Assembly: GCF_041365695.1 (NCBI RefSeq)
Contig: NZ_JBGFSJ010000001.1
Span: 310,001 to 374,000 of the forward strand
DNA length: 64,000 nucleotides
DNA from: Rhodosalinus sp041365695
GTDB lineage: Bacteria > Pseudomonadota > Alphaproteobacteria > Rhodobacterales > Rhodobacteraceae
Direction: 5' to 3'
In this document: positions 15,598 through 23,934 of the stretch, in pieces
Layout: the number at the start of each line of letters is the position of its first letter
How positions within the stretch are numbered: the first letter of the stretch is position 1
Notes under the pieces: model-generated
Databases searched by the model: none
What the model was told of the DNA's origin: nothing
Seen by the model: only the letters and a program-made list of their open reading frames with translations
Translations under genes and position numbers: made by a program

Positions 15598-18500
15598 TGG
15601 CGACGATCCTTCTTTCCGCCGCCGGGGCGGCGCTTGGCAGTTCGCTGGGCGGCACGGTTCTCGGCCTGTCGATGACGGCCGCGGGCCGGTTCCTGGGCGC
15701 GACGCTCGGCCGGGCCATCGACGCGCGGCTGATGGGGCAGGGCTCGGACACGGTGGAATCCGGCCGGATCGAGCGGTTCCGCCTGACGGGCGCGGGCGAG
15801 GGCGCGCCCGTTCCGCAGGTCTATGGCCGGATGCGGGTGGGGGGGCACGTGATCTGGGCCAGCCGGTTCACCGAAGTCGTCACCGAGGCGGGCGGTGGTG
15901 GCAAGGGCGGACCGCGCCAGCCCAAGACGCGGCGCTACAGCTACCGCGTCAGCCTTGCCGTGGCGCTTTGCGAGGGCGAGATCGCGGGCGTCGGCCGTGT
16001 CTGGGCGGACGGCGCCGAGATCGCGCCCGGCGAGCTTGTCATGCGGGTGCACCCGGGCAGCGAGGACCAGTTGCCCGATCCGGCGATCGAGGCGATCGAG
16101 GGGGCGGGCGCGGTGCCCGCGTACCGCGGCACGGCCTATCTGGTGATCGAGAATCTGGACCTGTCGACCTGGGGAAACCGCATCCCGCAGCTGAGCTTCG
16201 AGGTGATCCGCCACGAGCAGCCCGCCCGTCCCGGGGCCGAGACGGAGCCGGCGGGCGTGTTGCGTGCGGTGGCCCTGACGCCGGGCACCGGCGAATACGC
16301 GCTCGCCACCACGCCGGTCCGGCTCGAACGCGAGCCCGGGCGGCAGGTGGTAGCCAACGTGAACTCGCCCTCGGGCGAGACCGATCTGGTGACCTCTCTC
16401 GACGGGCTCGAGCGCGAGTTGCCGGCCTGCGAGGCGGTGTCGCTGGTCGTGAGCTGGTTCGGCGACGATCTGCGCTGCGGCGCGTGCCGTCTGCGGCCGA
16501 AGGTCGAGCAGGCCGAGGCTGACGGCAAGGAAATGCCGTGGGCGGTGGCGGGGCTGACCCGCGGTGCGGCCGGAACGGTGCCTGTCGATGACGGCCGTCC
16601 CGTCTACGGTGGCACGCCCGCCGACGCCGCCGTGGTCGAGGCGATCCGCGAGCTTTCCGCGCGCGGGCAGGCGGTGACCTTCTACCCGTTCATCCTGATG
16701 GAACAGATGGCCGGCAACACCTTGCCCGACCCGTGGACCGGCGCGGCGGGGCAGCCCGTGCTGCCATGGCGGGGGCGCATCACGCTCTCCGTCGCGCCCG
16801 GGCGCGAGGACTCTGCGGACGGCACCGCGGCCGCGGCGGACGAGGTCGCGGCCTTCTTCGGCGCCGCGCGGGCGGCGGATTTCTCGGTGGGCGACGGCAC
16901 CGTCACCTACACCGGCCCGGCGGAGGACTGGGGCCTGAACCGGTTCATCCTGCACTATGCGGCGCTCTGCGCCGCCGCGGGCGGGGTGGAGGCGTTCTGC
17001 ATCGGGTCGGAACTGCGCGGCCTCACGCAGATCCGTGACGACGCCGGCTTTCCCGCGGTCGCCCGGCTGCGCGCGCTCGCCGCCGAGGTGCGGGTGCTGC
17101 TCGGACCGCAGGTGAAGATCGGCTACGCCGCCGACTGGTCGGAATACTGGGGCTACCAGCCGCCGGACGCGCCGGGCGACAGGCTCTTTCACCTCGATCC
17201 GCTCTGGGCCGACGAGGAAATCGATTTCGTGGGTATCGACAACTATCTGCCGCTGTCGGACTGGCGCGACGGCACGGAGCACGCCGACGCGGGTGATGCG
17301 GGTGGTATTCACGATCTCGACTACCTGCGCGCGAACGTTGCGGGCGGCGAACTCTTCGACTGGTTCTATCACTCCGAGGAGGCGCGCGCCGCCCAGATCC
17401 GCACGCCGATCGAGGACAGCGCCCACGGCGAGGCCTGGATCTGGCGGCCCAAGGATATCCGGAGCTGGTGGGAGAACCCGCACCATGAGCGCATCGGGGG
17501 CGTGCGGCAGGCCACGCCCACGGGTTGGGTTCCCGGGTCCAAGCCGATCTGGTTCACGGAGTTCGGTTGCGCGGCGGTGGACAAGGGCACGAACCAGCCC
17601 AATCGCTTTCTCGACCCGAAATCTTCGGAATCCGGGCTGCCGCACTTCTCGGACGGGCGGCGCGACGAGGTGCTTCAGGCGAATTACTACCGGGCGACGA
17701 TCGCCCACTGGTCGGACCCGGCGGCGAACCCGGTCTCGGACATCTATGGCGCGCCGATGGTCGACCTGTCCCGCTGTTTCGCGTGGAGCTGGGATGCCCG
17801 GCCCTGGCCGTGGTTTCCCGCCGCGCAGGATGTCTGGGCGGACGGGGTGAACTATGCGCGGGGCCATTGGCTCAACGGGCGCGCCTCGGGGCGCGGGCTG
17901 GGATCCGTGATCGGCGAGATCTGCGACCGGGCCGGGCTGCACGATTACGACGTGGACGCGGCGCACGGCCATGTGCGCGGCTACCTCGTGCCCGATGCGG
18001 GCACCGCGCGCGCCGCGCTTCAGCCGCTGCTTCTGCGCCACGGCATCGACGCCGTGGAACGCGACGGGCGCCTGCGCTTCCAGCCGCGAGACCGGGCGCG
18101 CCCGCTGGAGCTCGACCCGGACCGGCTTGCCGTGATCGAGAGCCTGGAGGGCCGCCTCGAGGAAACACGCGCCGCAGAGGCCGAGCAGGCCGGGCGGGTG
18201 CGGCTGCGGTTCGTGGCCCATGGCAGCGATTTCGAGATCGCCGCCGCAGAGGCCGTGTTGCCCGACGATGCGACCCACGCGGTCAGCGAAAGCGAGATGC
18301 CGCTTGCGATGACGCGCGCCGAGGCGACGTCCACGGCGGAGCGCTGGCTTGCAGAGGCACGGGTCGCGCGCGACACGTGCCGCTTCGCCCTGCCGCCGTC
18401 GCGCTTTGCGCTCGGTCCGGGCGACGTGGTGCGCCTCGGCGACGGCGGGGGTGGCGCGCTCTGGCGGATCGACCGGACCGAGCAGGGCGCCGCGCTGCTG

Positions 18501-19523
18501 GTCGAGGCGGTGCGCGTGGAGCCCAGCGTCTACCTTCCGGCCGCGTTCGAGCCGGAGGCCCCCTCGCGCCTCGCGCCCTTCGTCGTCCCGGTGCCGGTGG
18601 AGTCGGTCTTCCTCGATCTGCCGCTCATGACCGGCGACGAGGCGCCCCATGCCCCGCATCTGGCGCTTCGCGCCGATCCCTGGCCCGGGACGGTCGCGGT
18701 GTGGGACGCGCCGTTCGACGCGGGCTACGCGCTGAATTCCGTCTTCGCGGTCCGCGCCGCGATGGGGGTCACGGAAACGGCGCTGCCCGCCGCGCCGCCC
18801 GGGCGGATCGACCGTGGACCGGCGCTCGCCGTGCGCCTCGACGGCGGCGCGCTGGGCGACGTCACCGAGGAGGCGCTGCTCGCCGGCGCGAACCTCGTGG
18901 CGATCGGCGACGGGAGCCCGGCGCGATGGGAGCTCTTCCAGTTCCGCGCGGCGCGCATGCTCGGGCCCGACCGGTGGCTTCTGTCCGAGCGGCTTCGCGG
19001 GCAGGCGGGCAGCGACGGCGTGATGCCGCCAAGCTGGCCCGCGGGCTCGCGGATCGTCCTGATGAACGGGGCCGCGCAGCAGATCGCCCTGCCACCCACC
19101 GCGCGCAACGTGGCGCGGCACTACCGCATCGGCCCCGCGCGGCGCGGCTATGACGATCCGAGCTATACCCATGTCGTGGCCGCCTTCGCCGGAGAGGGGC
19201 TGCGGCCCTATCGCCCCTGCCACCTGCGCGCCCGGGCCGAGGCCGGCGCATGGCATTTCCGCTGGGTCCGGCGCACGCGCATCGACGGCGACGGCTGGGA
19301 GGGGGCCGAGGTGCCGCTCGGGGAAGAGCGCGAACGCTACCTCGTCCGGATCGTCACCGGCACCGGCGTGCAGCGGGAGGTGACGGTGGACGCGCCCGAA
19401 TGGGTGTATGCCGTCGCCGACATGGCCGCCGACGGGGTCGCGGCGCCGTTCGAGCTGCGCGTGGCGCAGGTCTCGGCGCGCTACGGCCCCGGGCCTTTCG
19501 CGGCGCTCACGGTGGGCGGCTGA
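15597..19523 (+). CDS. GTA large tail-tip protein (RcGTA gp15-like)
   Basis: A 1308-residue protein, the largest in the window, with the domain order of RcGTA gp15: a Gly/Ala-rich hydrophobic N-terminus (residues 1-45), a baseplate part, the GTA TIM-barrel-like domain (about 430-740, with ADWSEYWGYQP near 511 and KPIWFTEFGCAA near 648), and a C-terminal phage-tail region. It builds the tail tip that contacts and penetrates the recipient envelope. The TIM-barrel domain resembles glycoside hydrolases, so a role on surface glycan is possible but unproven. No frameshift is seen. Confidence 0.93.
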   Translation: MATILLSAAGAALGSSLGGTVLGLSMTAAGRFLGATLGRAIDARLMGQGSDTVESGRIERFRLTGAGEGAPVPQVYGRMRVGGHVIWASRFTEVVTEAGGGGKGGPRQPKTRRYSYRVSLAVALCEGEIAGVGRVWADGAEIAPGELVMRVHPGSEDQLPDPAIEAIEGAGAVPAYRGTAYLVIENLDLSTWGNRIPQLSFEVIRHEQPARPGAETEPAGVLRAVALTPGTGEYALATTPVRLEREPGRQVVANVNSPSGETDLVTSLDGLERELPACEAVSLVVSWFGDDLRCGACRLRPKVEQAEADGKEMPWAVAGLTRGAAGTVPVDDGRPVYGGTPADAAVVEAIRELSARGQAVTFYPFILMEQMAGNTLPDPWTGAAGQPVLPWRGRITLSVAPGREDSADGTAAAADEVAAFFGAARAADFSVGDGTVTYTGPAEDWGLNRFILHYAALCAAAGGVEAFCIGSELRGLTQIRDDAGFPAVARLRALAAEVRVLLGPQVKIGYAADWSEYWGYQPPDAPGDRLFHLDPLWADEEIDFVGIDNYLPLSDWRDGTEHADAGDAGGIHDLDYLRANVAGGELFDWFYHSEEARAAQIRTPIEDSAHGEAWIWRPKDIRSWWENPHHERIGGVRQATPTGWVPGSKPIWFTEFGCAAVDKGTNQPNRFLDPKSSESGLPHFSDGRRDEVLQANYYRATIAHWSDPAANPVSDIYGAPMVDLSRCFAWSWDARPWPWFPAAQDVWADGVNYARGHWLNGRASGRGLGSVIGEICDRAGLHDYDVDAAHGHVRGYLVPDAGTARAALQPLLLRHGIDAVERDGRLRFQPRDRARPLELDPDRLAVIESLEGRLEETRAAEAEQAGRVRLRFVAHGSDFEIAAAEAVLPDDATHAVSESEMPLAMTRAEATSTAERWLAEARVARDTCRFALPPSRFALGPGDVVRLGDGGGGALWRIDRTEQGAALLVEAVRVEPSVYLPAAFEPEAPSRLAPFVVPVPVESVFLDLPLMTGDEAPHAPHLALRADPWPGTVAVWDAPFDAGYALNSVFAVRAAMGVTETALPAAPPGRIDRGPALAVRLDGGALGDVTEEALLAGANLVAIGDGSPARWELFQFRAARMLGPDRWLLSERLRGQAGSDGVMPPSWPAGSRIVLMNGAAQQIALPPTARNVARHYRIGPARRGYDDPSYTHVVAAFAGEGLRPYRPCHLRARAEAGAWHFRWVRRTRIDGDGWEGAEVPLGEERERYLVRIVTGTGVQREVTVDAPEWVYAVADMAADGVAAPFELRVAQVSARYGPGPFAALTVGG

Positions 19524-19900
19524 TGCGGGCCGTTCTCGTGGGCGACGTGTGGGCGGCGGCGCGGGCGCTTCGCGCGCTGCCGGGCCCGGCGCGCGCCCGG
19601 GCCTGCCGCCTGCTTCTGCAGGAAGCGGACGCGGCGCACCGCTACCACCGGCGCTTCGGCCGCGCGCATCCGCGCTGGGGCACGGGCTCGCTCATGGCAC
19701 GGGCGGGGCAGGCGGGACCCCTGCCGCCCGCGCCGCCGCTGTCGGATCCCGACTGGTGCGACTGCCTGGCGGTGGCGCTGTCCGAACTCGCCGCGTTTCG
19801 CCGCGCCGGTCAGCCCGAGGCGCAGTCCACGCAACGCGCCGCCGCCGGGTCGAGGCGCAGCCGTCCGGCCGGGATCGCCTCGCCGCAGTCCTCGCAATAG
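19523..19900 (+). CDS. DUF7742-like conserved protein at the GTA 3' end
   Basis: A 125-residue protein starting within the gp15 stop codon (TGATG). The first 100 residues are Ala/Arg-rich and helical and include RFGRAHPRWGTGSLM and DPDWCDCLAVALSELAAFR, the part that seems conserved in GTA neighbourhoods of this family. The last 30 residues are low-complexity and read antisense to the 3' end of the dksA-like gene (19810-19900), so the true functional end may be earlier. Function unknown; coupling to gp15 suggests co-expression with the GTA. Confidence 0.6.
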   Translation: MRAVLVGDVWAAARALRALPGPARARACRLLLQEADAAHRYHRRFGRAHPRWGTGSLMARAGQAGPLPPAPPLSDPDWCDCLAVALSELAAFRRAGQPEAQSTQRAAAGSRRSRPAGIASPQSSQ

Positions 19901-20148
19901 CCGAATTCGCCCTCTTCGATCCGGGCGAGCGCGGCCGAAAGCCGCCGCCGTTCCGTGTCGCGGCGGAGCTGCTGGGCCTTGGCCATGGCCTGCGACTGAA
20001 GCGCGTCCTGCCGCGAGAGCCGCCCGACGGACTGCTGGTCCAGCGTGACCACCGACTGGCCGCCGGCGCCGAGCGCGTCCTCCGCGTCGAGCTCGGCGAG
20101 ACGCGCCGCGATCAGGGCGCGGAACTCCTCGGGATCGGGATCCGGCAT
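19810..20148 (-). CDS. DksA/TraR family C4-type zinc-finger protein
   Basis: A 112-residue short DksA-like protein. Residues 1-75 are helical and include a DAEDA motif (21-25) like the acidic DxxDA tip of DksA. The C-terminal zinc finger is complete: Cys85-x2-Cys88 and Cys106-x2-Cys109. Such proteins bind in the RNA polymerase secondary channel and tune transcription. It is shorter than E. coli DksA (151 residues), so it may be a TraR- or YbiI-like form. It is divergent from cysE, and its 3' end overlaps the DUF7742-like gene on the other strand by 91 bases. Confidence 0.85.
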   Translation of the reverse strand: MPDPDPEEFRALIAARLAELDAEDALGAGGQSVVTLDQQSVGRLSRQDALQSQAMAKAQQLRRDTERRRLSAALARIEEGEFGYCEDCGEAIPAGRLRLDPAAARCVDCASG

Positions 20149-20239
20149 GGGTGTCGAGCCTCCGTTCAGGACTTTCCGAATGGCGGGCGAGGACCATTTT
20201 GTGTATCACGGACCGTATCAAGTGCCGAGGGAGGCCGCC

Positions 20240-21049
20240 ATGGCGGAAACGCGCGCGAAGCTGAAGCAGCTCGACCCTGTCTGGGCCCGCATCACGTCCG
20301 AGGCGGAGGCGGCCGTCGCGGACGAGCCGCTTCTGGGCGGGGTGATCCATTCCAGCGTGCTGCACCACCCGACCTTGCCGCGCGCGCTCGCGTACCGGGT
20401 CTCGCTCAAGCTCGCCTCCGGCGAGATGTCAGAGCAGATCCTGCGCGAGATCTGCGACGAGGCCCACGCCGCCGAGCCCGCGCTCGCCCAGGCCGCGCGC
20501 GCCGACATCGCCGCCGTCTACGACCGCGATCCGGCCTGCCACCGCTTCCTGCAGCCGCTTCTCTTCTTCAAGGGGTTCCAGGCCTTGCAATGCTACCGCG
20601 TGGCGCATTGGCTCTGGACGCAAGGTCGGCGCGACCTCGCCTATTTCTTCCAGATGCGCGTCTCCGAGGTGTTCTCGGTGGACATCCACCCGGCGGCGCG
20701 CGTCGGGCAGGGGATCATGATCGACCACGCCCATTCCATCGTGATCGGCGAGACGGCGGTGGTGGGCGACAACGTCTCCATGCTCCATTCGGTGACACTG
20801 GGCGGCACCGGCAAGGAAGACCAGGACCGCCACCCGAAGATCGGCTCGGGCGTGCTGATCGGCGCGGGGGCCAAGGTTCTGGGCAATATCCGAGTTGGTG
20901 ATTGCTGCCGGATCGCCGCGGGGTCCGTGGTGCTCGAAGACATCCCGCCGAAGAAGACCGTGGCGGGCGTGCCCGCGCGCATCGTGGGTGAGGCCGGCTG
21001 CGCCCAGCCCTCCGTCACCATGGACCAGATCCTGCGCGGCGAGATCTGA
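20240..21049 (+). CDS. cysE: Serine O-acetyltransferase
   Basis: A 269-residue CysE that acetylates L-serine with acetyl-CoA, the first step of cysteine synthesis. The N-terminal helical domain (1-140) precedes a left-handed beta-helix of hexapeptide repeats (about 145-245) with the active-site region DHAHSIVIGE and the LHSVTLGGTGK loop. The C-terminal tail, where cysteine feedback acts in CysE, is present. The ATG at 20240 follows AGGGAGG. A cysE at this position next to the GTA cluster is common in Rhodobacteraceae. Confidence 0.95.
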   Translation: MAETRAKLKQLDPVWARITSEAEAAVADEPLLGGVIHSSVLHHPTLPRALAYRVSLKLASGEMSEQILREICDEAHAAEPALAQAARADIAAVYDRDPACHRFLQPLLFFKGFQALQCYRVAHWLWTQGRRDLAYFFQMRVSEVFSVDIHPAARVGQGIMIDHAHSIVIGETAVVGDNVSMLHSVTLGGTGKEDQDRHPKIGSGVLIGAGAKVLGNIRVGDCCRIAAGSVVLEDIPPKKTVAGVPARIVGEAGCAQPSVTMDQILRGEI

Positions 21050-21161
21050 CCCCGCCCGATCCTTCGGCACTGAACGCTCATCGCCGGGTGCGTAAACCGA
21101 CGCGCTGCGGTGGCGCATCCCCCCCGGGCGGCTCGTCCGTCAGGGGCTGACGCCCGGGGCG

Positions 21162-22523
21162 TCAGGCAAGCATGGCGAGCGGCGCCTCGAGGTGCCGGAC
21201 GATGGCCGCCAGCAGCTCCGCGCCGAGCGCGCCGTCGATCACCCGGTGATCCACCGACAGCGTGACGGACATCACCGTTGCGGAGGAGAGGGCGCCGCCC
21301 GCGTCCACGACCGGCTTCGTCACGCCGGCGCCCACCGCGAGGATGGCGCCGTGGGGCGGGTTGATGACTGCGTCGAAATTCTCGATCCCGTACATCCCGA
21401 GATTGGAGATCGCGAAGCTGCCGCCCTGGTATTCCTGTGGCGCGAGCTTGCGGTCGCGGGCCCGGCCCGCGAGATCCTTCATCGCGGCCGAGAGCGCGGA
21501 GAGCGATTTGCTCTCGGCATCCCGGATCACCGGCGTGAAGAGCCCGCCCTCCACGGCAACGGCCACGGCCACGTCCGACGGCTTGAGCCGCAGGATGCGG
21601 TCGCCCGCCCAGACAGCGTTGGCTGCCGGCACCTCCTGAAGGGCCAGCGCGCAGGCCTTGATGATGAAGTCGTTGACCGAGAGCTTGACGCCGCGCGCCT
21701 CCAGGTCCGCGTTGAGACGCTTGCGGAGGTCGAGAAGGGCGTCTAGCCGGATCTCGCGGCGCAGGTAGAAATGCGGGATGGTCTGCTTGGCCTCGGTGAG
21801 GCGCTGGGCGACCGTGCGGCGCATACCATCGAGGGCGATTTCCTCCGTCTCGCGGTCGGCATAGATCTTGCGGACCTGGTCGGCGTCGGGGCCCGTCGGC
21901 ATGGCGCTGGCTGCCGGTTTCGGCGCGGCCTGTGCGGCCTCCGGCGCGGCGGCGTCAGCGGCCGCGGCGGGCTTCGCGCCCTCCACGTCGGCGCGGACGA
22001 TCCGGCCATGCGGACCCGTCCCCTCGATCCGGGTCAGGTCGAGACCCTTCGCCGCGGCGATGCGGCGGGCGAGCGGGGAGGCGAAGACGCGCCGCCCCTC
22101 GGCGTCCTCGGGCGCGGCCGGGGCGGGCGTGTCGGGCAGCGCGTTCCCGGCGCTTGCCTCAGGGGCAGGGGCAGGGGCGGAACGCGGCGCGCTCTCCGGC
22201 TTGCCGGTTTCGGCCGGGGCCTCGGCGCCGCCCGCCTTGCCGCCCGCCGGAGCGGCCTCGCTCAGGTCGTCGGCGCTTTCGCCTTCCTCGAGAAGCACCG
22301 CGATGGGCGTGTTGACCTTCACGCCCTCGCTGCCCTCGGCCACGAGGATCTTGCCGACGGTGCCCTCGTCGACCGCCTCGAATTCCATGGTGGCCTTGTC
22401 GGTCTCGATCTCCGCCAGAAGGTCTCCTGCGGCGACGGTGTCCCCTTCCTTCACGAGCCACCTGGCGAGCGTGCCCTCCTCCATGGTGGGCGAAAGGGCG
22501 GGCATCAGGATCTCGGTGGGCAT
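21162..22523 (-). CDS. pdhC: Pyruvate dehydrogenase E2, dihydrolipoyl acetyltransferase
   Basis: A 453-residue E2 component. The single N-terminal lipoyl domain has the lipoyl-lysine Lys43 in ETDKATME. An Ala/Pro-rich linker follows, then an E1/E3-binding domain (about 150-190, with RRIAAAKGLDLTRI) and the catalytic acetyltransferase domain with the DHRVIDGALG active-site motif near the C-terminus. It passes the acetyl group to CoA in the pyruvate dehydrogenase complex. I prefer the ATG at 22521-22523 because the lipoyl domain starts there. It is the last gene of pdhA-pdhB-pdhC; E3 (lpd) is not in the window. Confidence 0.95.
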   Translation of the reverse strand: MPTEILMPALSPTMEEGTLARWLVKEGDTVAAGDLLAEIETDKATMEFEAVDEGTVGKILVAEGSEGVKVNTPIAVLLEEGESADDLSEAAPAGGKAGGAEAPAETGKPESAPRSAPAPAPEASAGNALPDTPAPAAPEDAEGRRVFASPLARRIAAAKGLDLTRIEGTGPHGRIVRADVEGAKPAAAADAAAPEAAQAAPKPAASAMPTGPDADQVRKIYADRETEEIALDGMRRTVAQRLTEAKQTIPHFYLRREIRLDALLDLRKRLNADLEARGVKLSVNDFIIKACALALQEVPAANAVWAGDRILRLKPSDVAVAVAVEGGLFTPVIRDAESKSLSALSAAMKDLAGRARDRKLAPQEYQGGSFAISNLGMYGIENFDAVINPPHGAILAVGAGVTKPVVDAGGALSSATVMSVTLSVDHRVIDGALGAELLAAIVRHLEAPLAMLA

Positions 22524-22536
22524 GCGCAGCGCTCCC

Positions 22537-23919
22537 TCAGCGGTAGGTGACCTGGCGCACCGCCTCGAGCAGCTCGTCGGTGGTGACGAGGGCATGGCGC
22601 TCGAGGTTGGCGGCGTAGGGCATCGGCACGTCCTTGCCGGCGACGGTGAGCACCGGCGCGTCGAGCCAGTCGAAGGCCTCGCGCATCAGCACGGCGGAGA
22701 CGTGGCTGCCGATGGAGGCGACGGGCCAGCCCTCCTCCACGGTCACGCAGCGGTTGGTCTTCTTCACGCTCTCGATCACCGTGGCGGTGTCCATGGGCCG
22801 CAGCGTGCGCAGGTCCACCACCTCGGCGGAGACGCCGTCCTCGGCCAGCTTCTCGGCCGCGTCCATGGCGTAGGTCATGCCGATGCCGAAGCTCACGATG
22901 GTCACGTCCGTGCCCTCGCGCCAGATCTTCGCCTTGCCGAAGGGGATGGTGAAATCGTCGAGCACCGGGACCTCGAAGCTCTTGCCGTAGAGGATCTCGT
23001 TCTCGAGGAAGATCACCGGGTTGGGATCGCGGATCGCGGTCTTCAGAAGGCCCTTCGCGTCGGCGGCGGAATAGGGCATCGCGACCTTGAGGCCGGGAAC
23101 ATGCGCGTACCACGCCGCGTAATCCTGGCTGTGCTGGGCGGCGACGCGCGCCGCCGCGCCGTTCGGGCCGCGGAAGACGATGGGGCAGCCCATCTGCCCG
23201 CCCGACATGTAGAGCGTCTTGGCGGCCGAGTTGATGATCTGGTCGATCGCCTGCATGGCGAAGTTGAAGGTCATGAACTCCACGACCGGGCGCAGCCCGC
23301 CGAAGGCCGCGCCCACGCCGAGACCTGTGAAGCCGTGCTCGGTGATCGGCGTGTCGATGACGCGTTTCGCGCCGAATTCGTCGAGGATGCCCTGGGTGAT
23401 CTTGTAGGCGCCCTCGTACTCGGCGACCTCCTCGCCCATGACGAAGACCGACCCGTCGCGGCGCATCTCCTCGGCCATGGCGTCGCGCAGCGCCTCGCGC
23501 ACGGTCTGCTTCCTGAACTCGGTGCCCTCGGGCACGTCGGGCTCGGCGGCCGGGGCCGGGGTCTCGGCCGGCCTGTTCGCGCTCGCTGCGGCCTTCGGGG
23601 CCTCCGACCCGGATGTCTCCCGGGCCTCGGGCCGGTTTGCCTCGCTCGCGGCCGCCTCGGCGTCCTCGGCGCTTTCGCCCTCGTCGAGCAGCACCGCGAT
23701 GGGCGTGTTGACCTTCACGCCCTCGGTCCCCTCGGCCACGAGGATCCTGCCGACGGTGCCTTCGTCCACCGCCTCGAATTCCATGGTGGCCTTGTCGGTC
23801 TCGATCTCGGCGAGGATGTCGCCCGCGGCCACGCTGTCGCCCTCCTTGACGAGCCACTTGGCAAGGGTGCCTTCCTCCATCGTCGGCGAGAGGGCGGGCA
23901 TCAGGATCTCGGTGCTCAT
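22537..23919 (-). CDS. pdhB: Pyruvate dehydrogenase E1 beta with fused lipoyl domain
   Basis: A 460-residue protein. Residues 1-80 are a lipoyl domain with lipoyl-lysine Lys43 in ETDKATME, about 92 percent identical to that of PdhC by eye. A linker (about 83-130) is followed by the transketolase-type E1 beta subunit (131-460), with the GEEVAEYEGAYK segment and the C-terminal transketolase domain. A lipoylated E1 beta is a known alphaproteobacterial feature. With PdhA it decarboxylates pyruvate. It lies 13 bases upstream of pdhC and 15 downstream of pdhA. Confidence 0.96.
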   Translation of the reverse strand: MSTEILMPALSPTMEEGTLAKWLVKEGDSVAAGDILAEIETDKATMEFEAVDEGTVGRILVAEGTEGVKVNTPIAVLLDEGESAEDAEAAASEANRPEARETSGSEAPKAAASANRPAETPAPAAEPDVPEGTEFRKQTVREALRDAMAEEMRRDGSVFVMGEEVAEYEGAYKITQGILDEFGAKRVIDTPITEHGFTGLGVGAAFGGLRPVVEFMTFNFAMQAIDQIINSAAKTLYMSGGQMGCPIVFRGPNGAAARVAAQHSQDYAAWYAHVPGLKVAMPYSAADAKGLLKTAIRDPNPVIFLENEILYGKSFEVPVLDDFTIPFGKAKIWREGTDVTIVSFGIGMTYAMDAAEKLAEDGVSAEVVDLRTLRPMDTATVIESVKKTNRCVTVEEGWPVASIGSHVSAVLMREAFDWLDAPVLTVAGKDVPMPYAANLERHALVTTDELLEAVRQVTYR

Positions 23920-23934
23920 GCGGTCGGGTCTCCC

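Larger units (their letters stand above)
5335..19900 (+). other. Gene transfer agent (RcGTA-type) structural cluster
   Basis: Seventeen RcGTA homologues plus a DUF7742-like gene, all on one strand with mostly overlapping or nearly touching ends, follow the order of the Rhodobacter capsulatus GTA: terminase small and large subunits, portal, g3.5, prohead protease, capsid, connector, adaptor, terminator, tail tube, two chaperones, tape measure, distal tail, hub, NlpC/P60 peptidase and the large g15 protein. Every frame is intact. There is no integrase, replication gene, lysis cassette or attachment site, which separates it from a prophage. GTAs package random host DNA and deliver it to relatives. 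Confidence 0.93.

Noticed and set aside
15504..19256. 1250-codon antisense frame opposite gp15
   Set aside because: Its translation is biased in Arg, Gly and His and matches no family. It is a by-product of GC-rich codon use in gp15.
5335..19900. Active prophage
   Set aside because: No integrase, repressor, replication or lysis gene and no attachment repeats; order and families are those of an RcGTA cluster.
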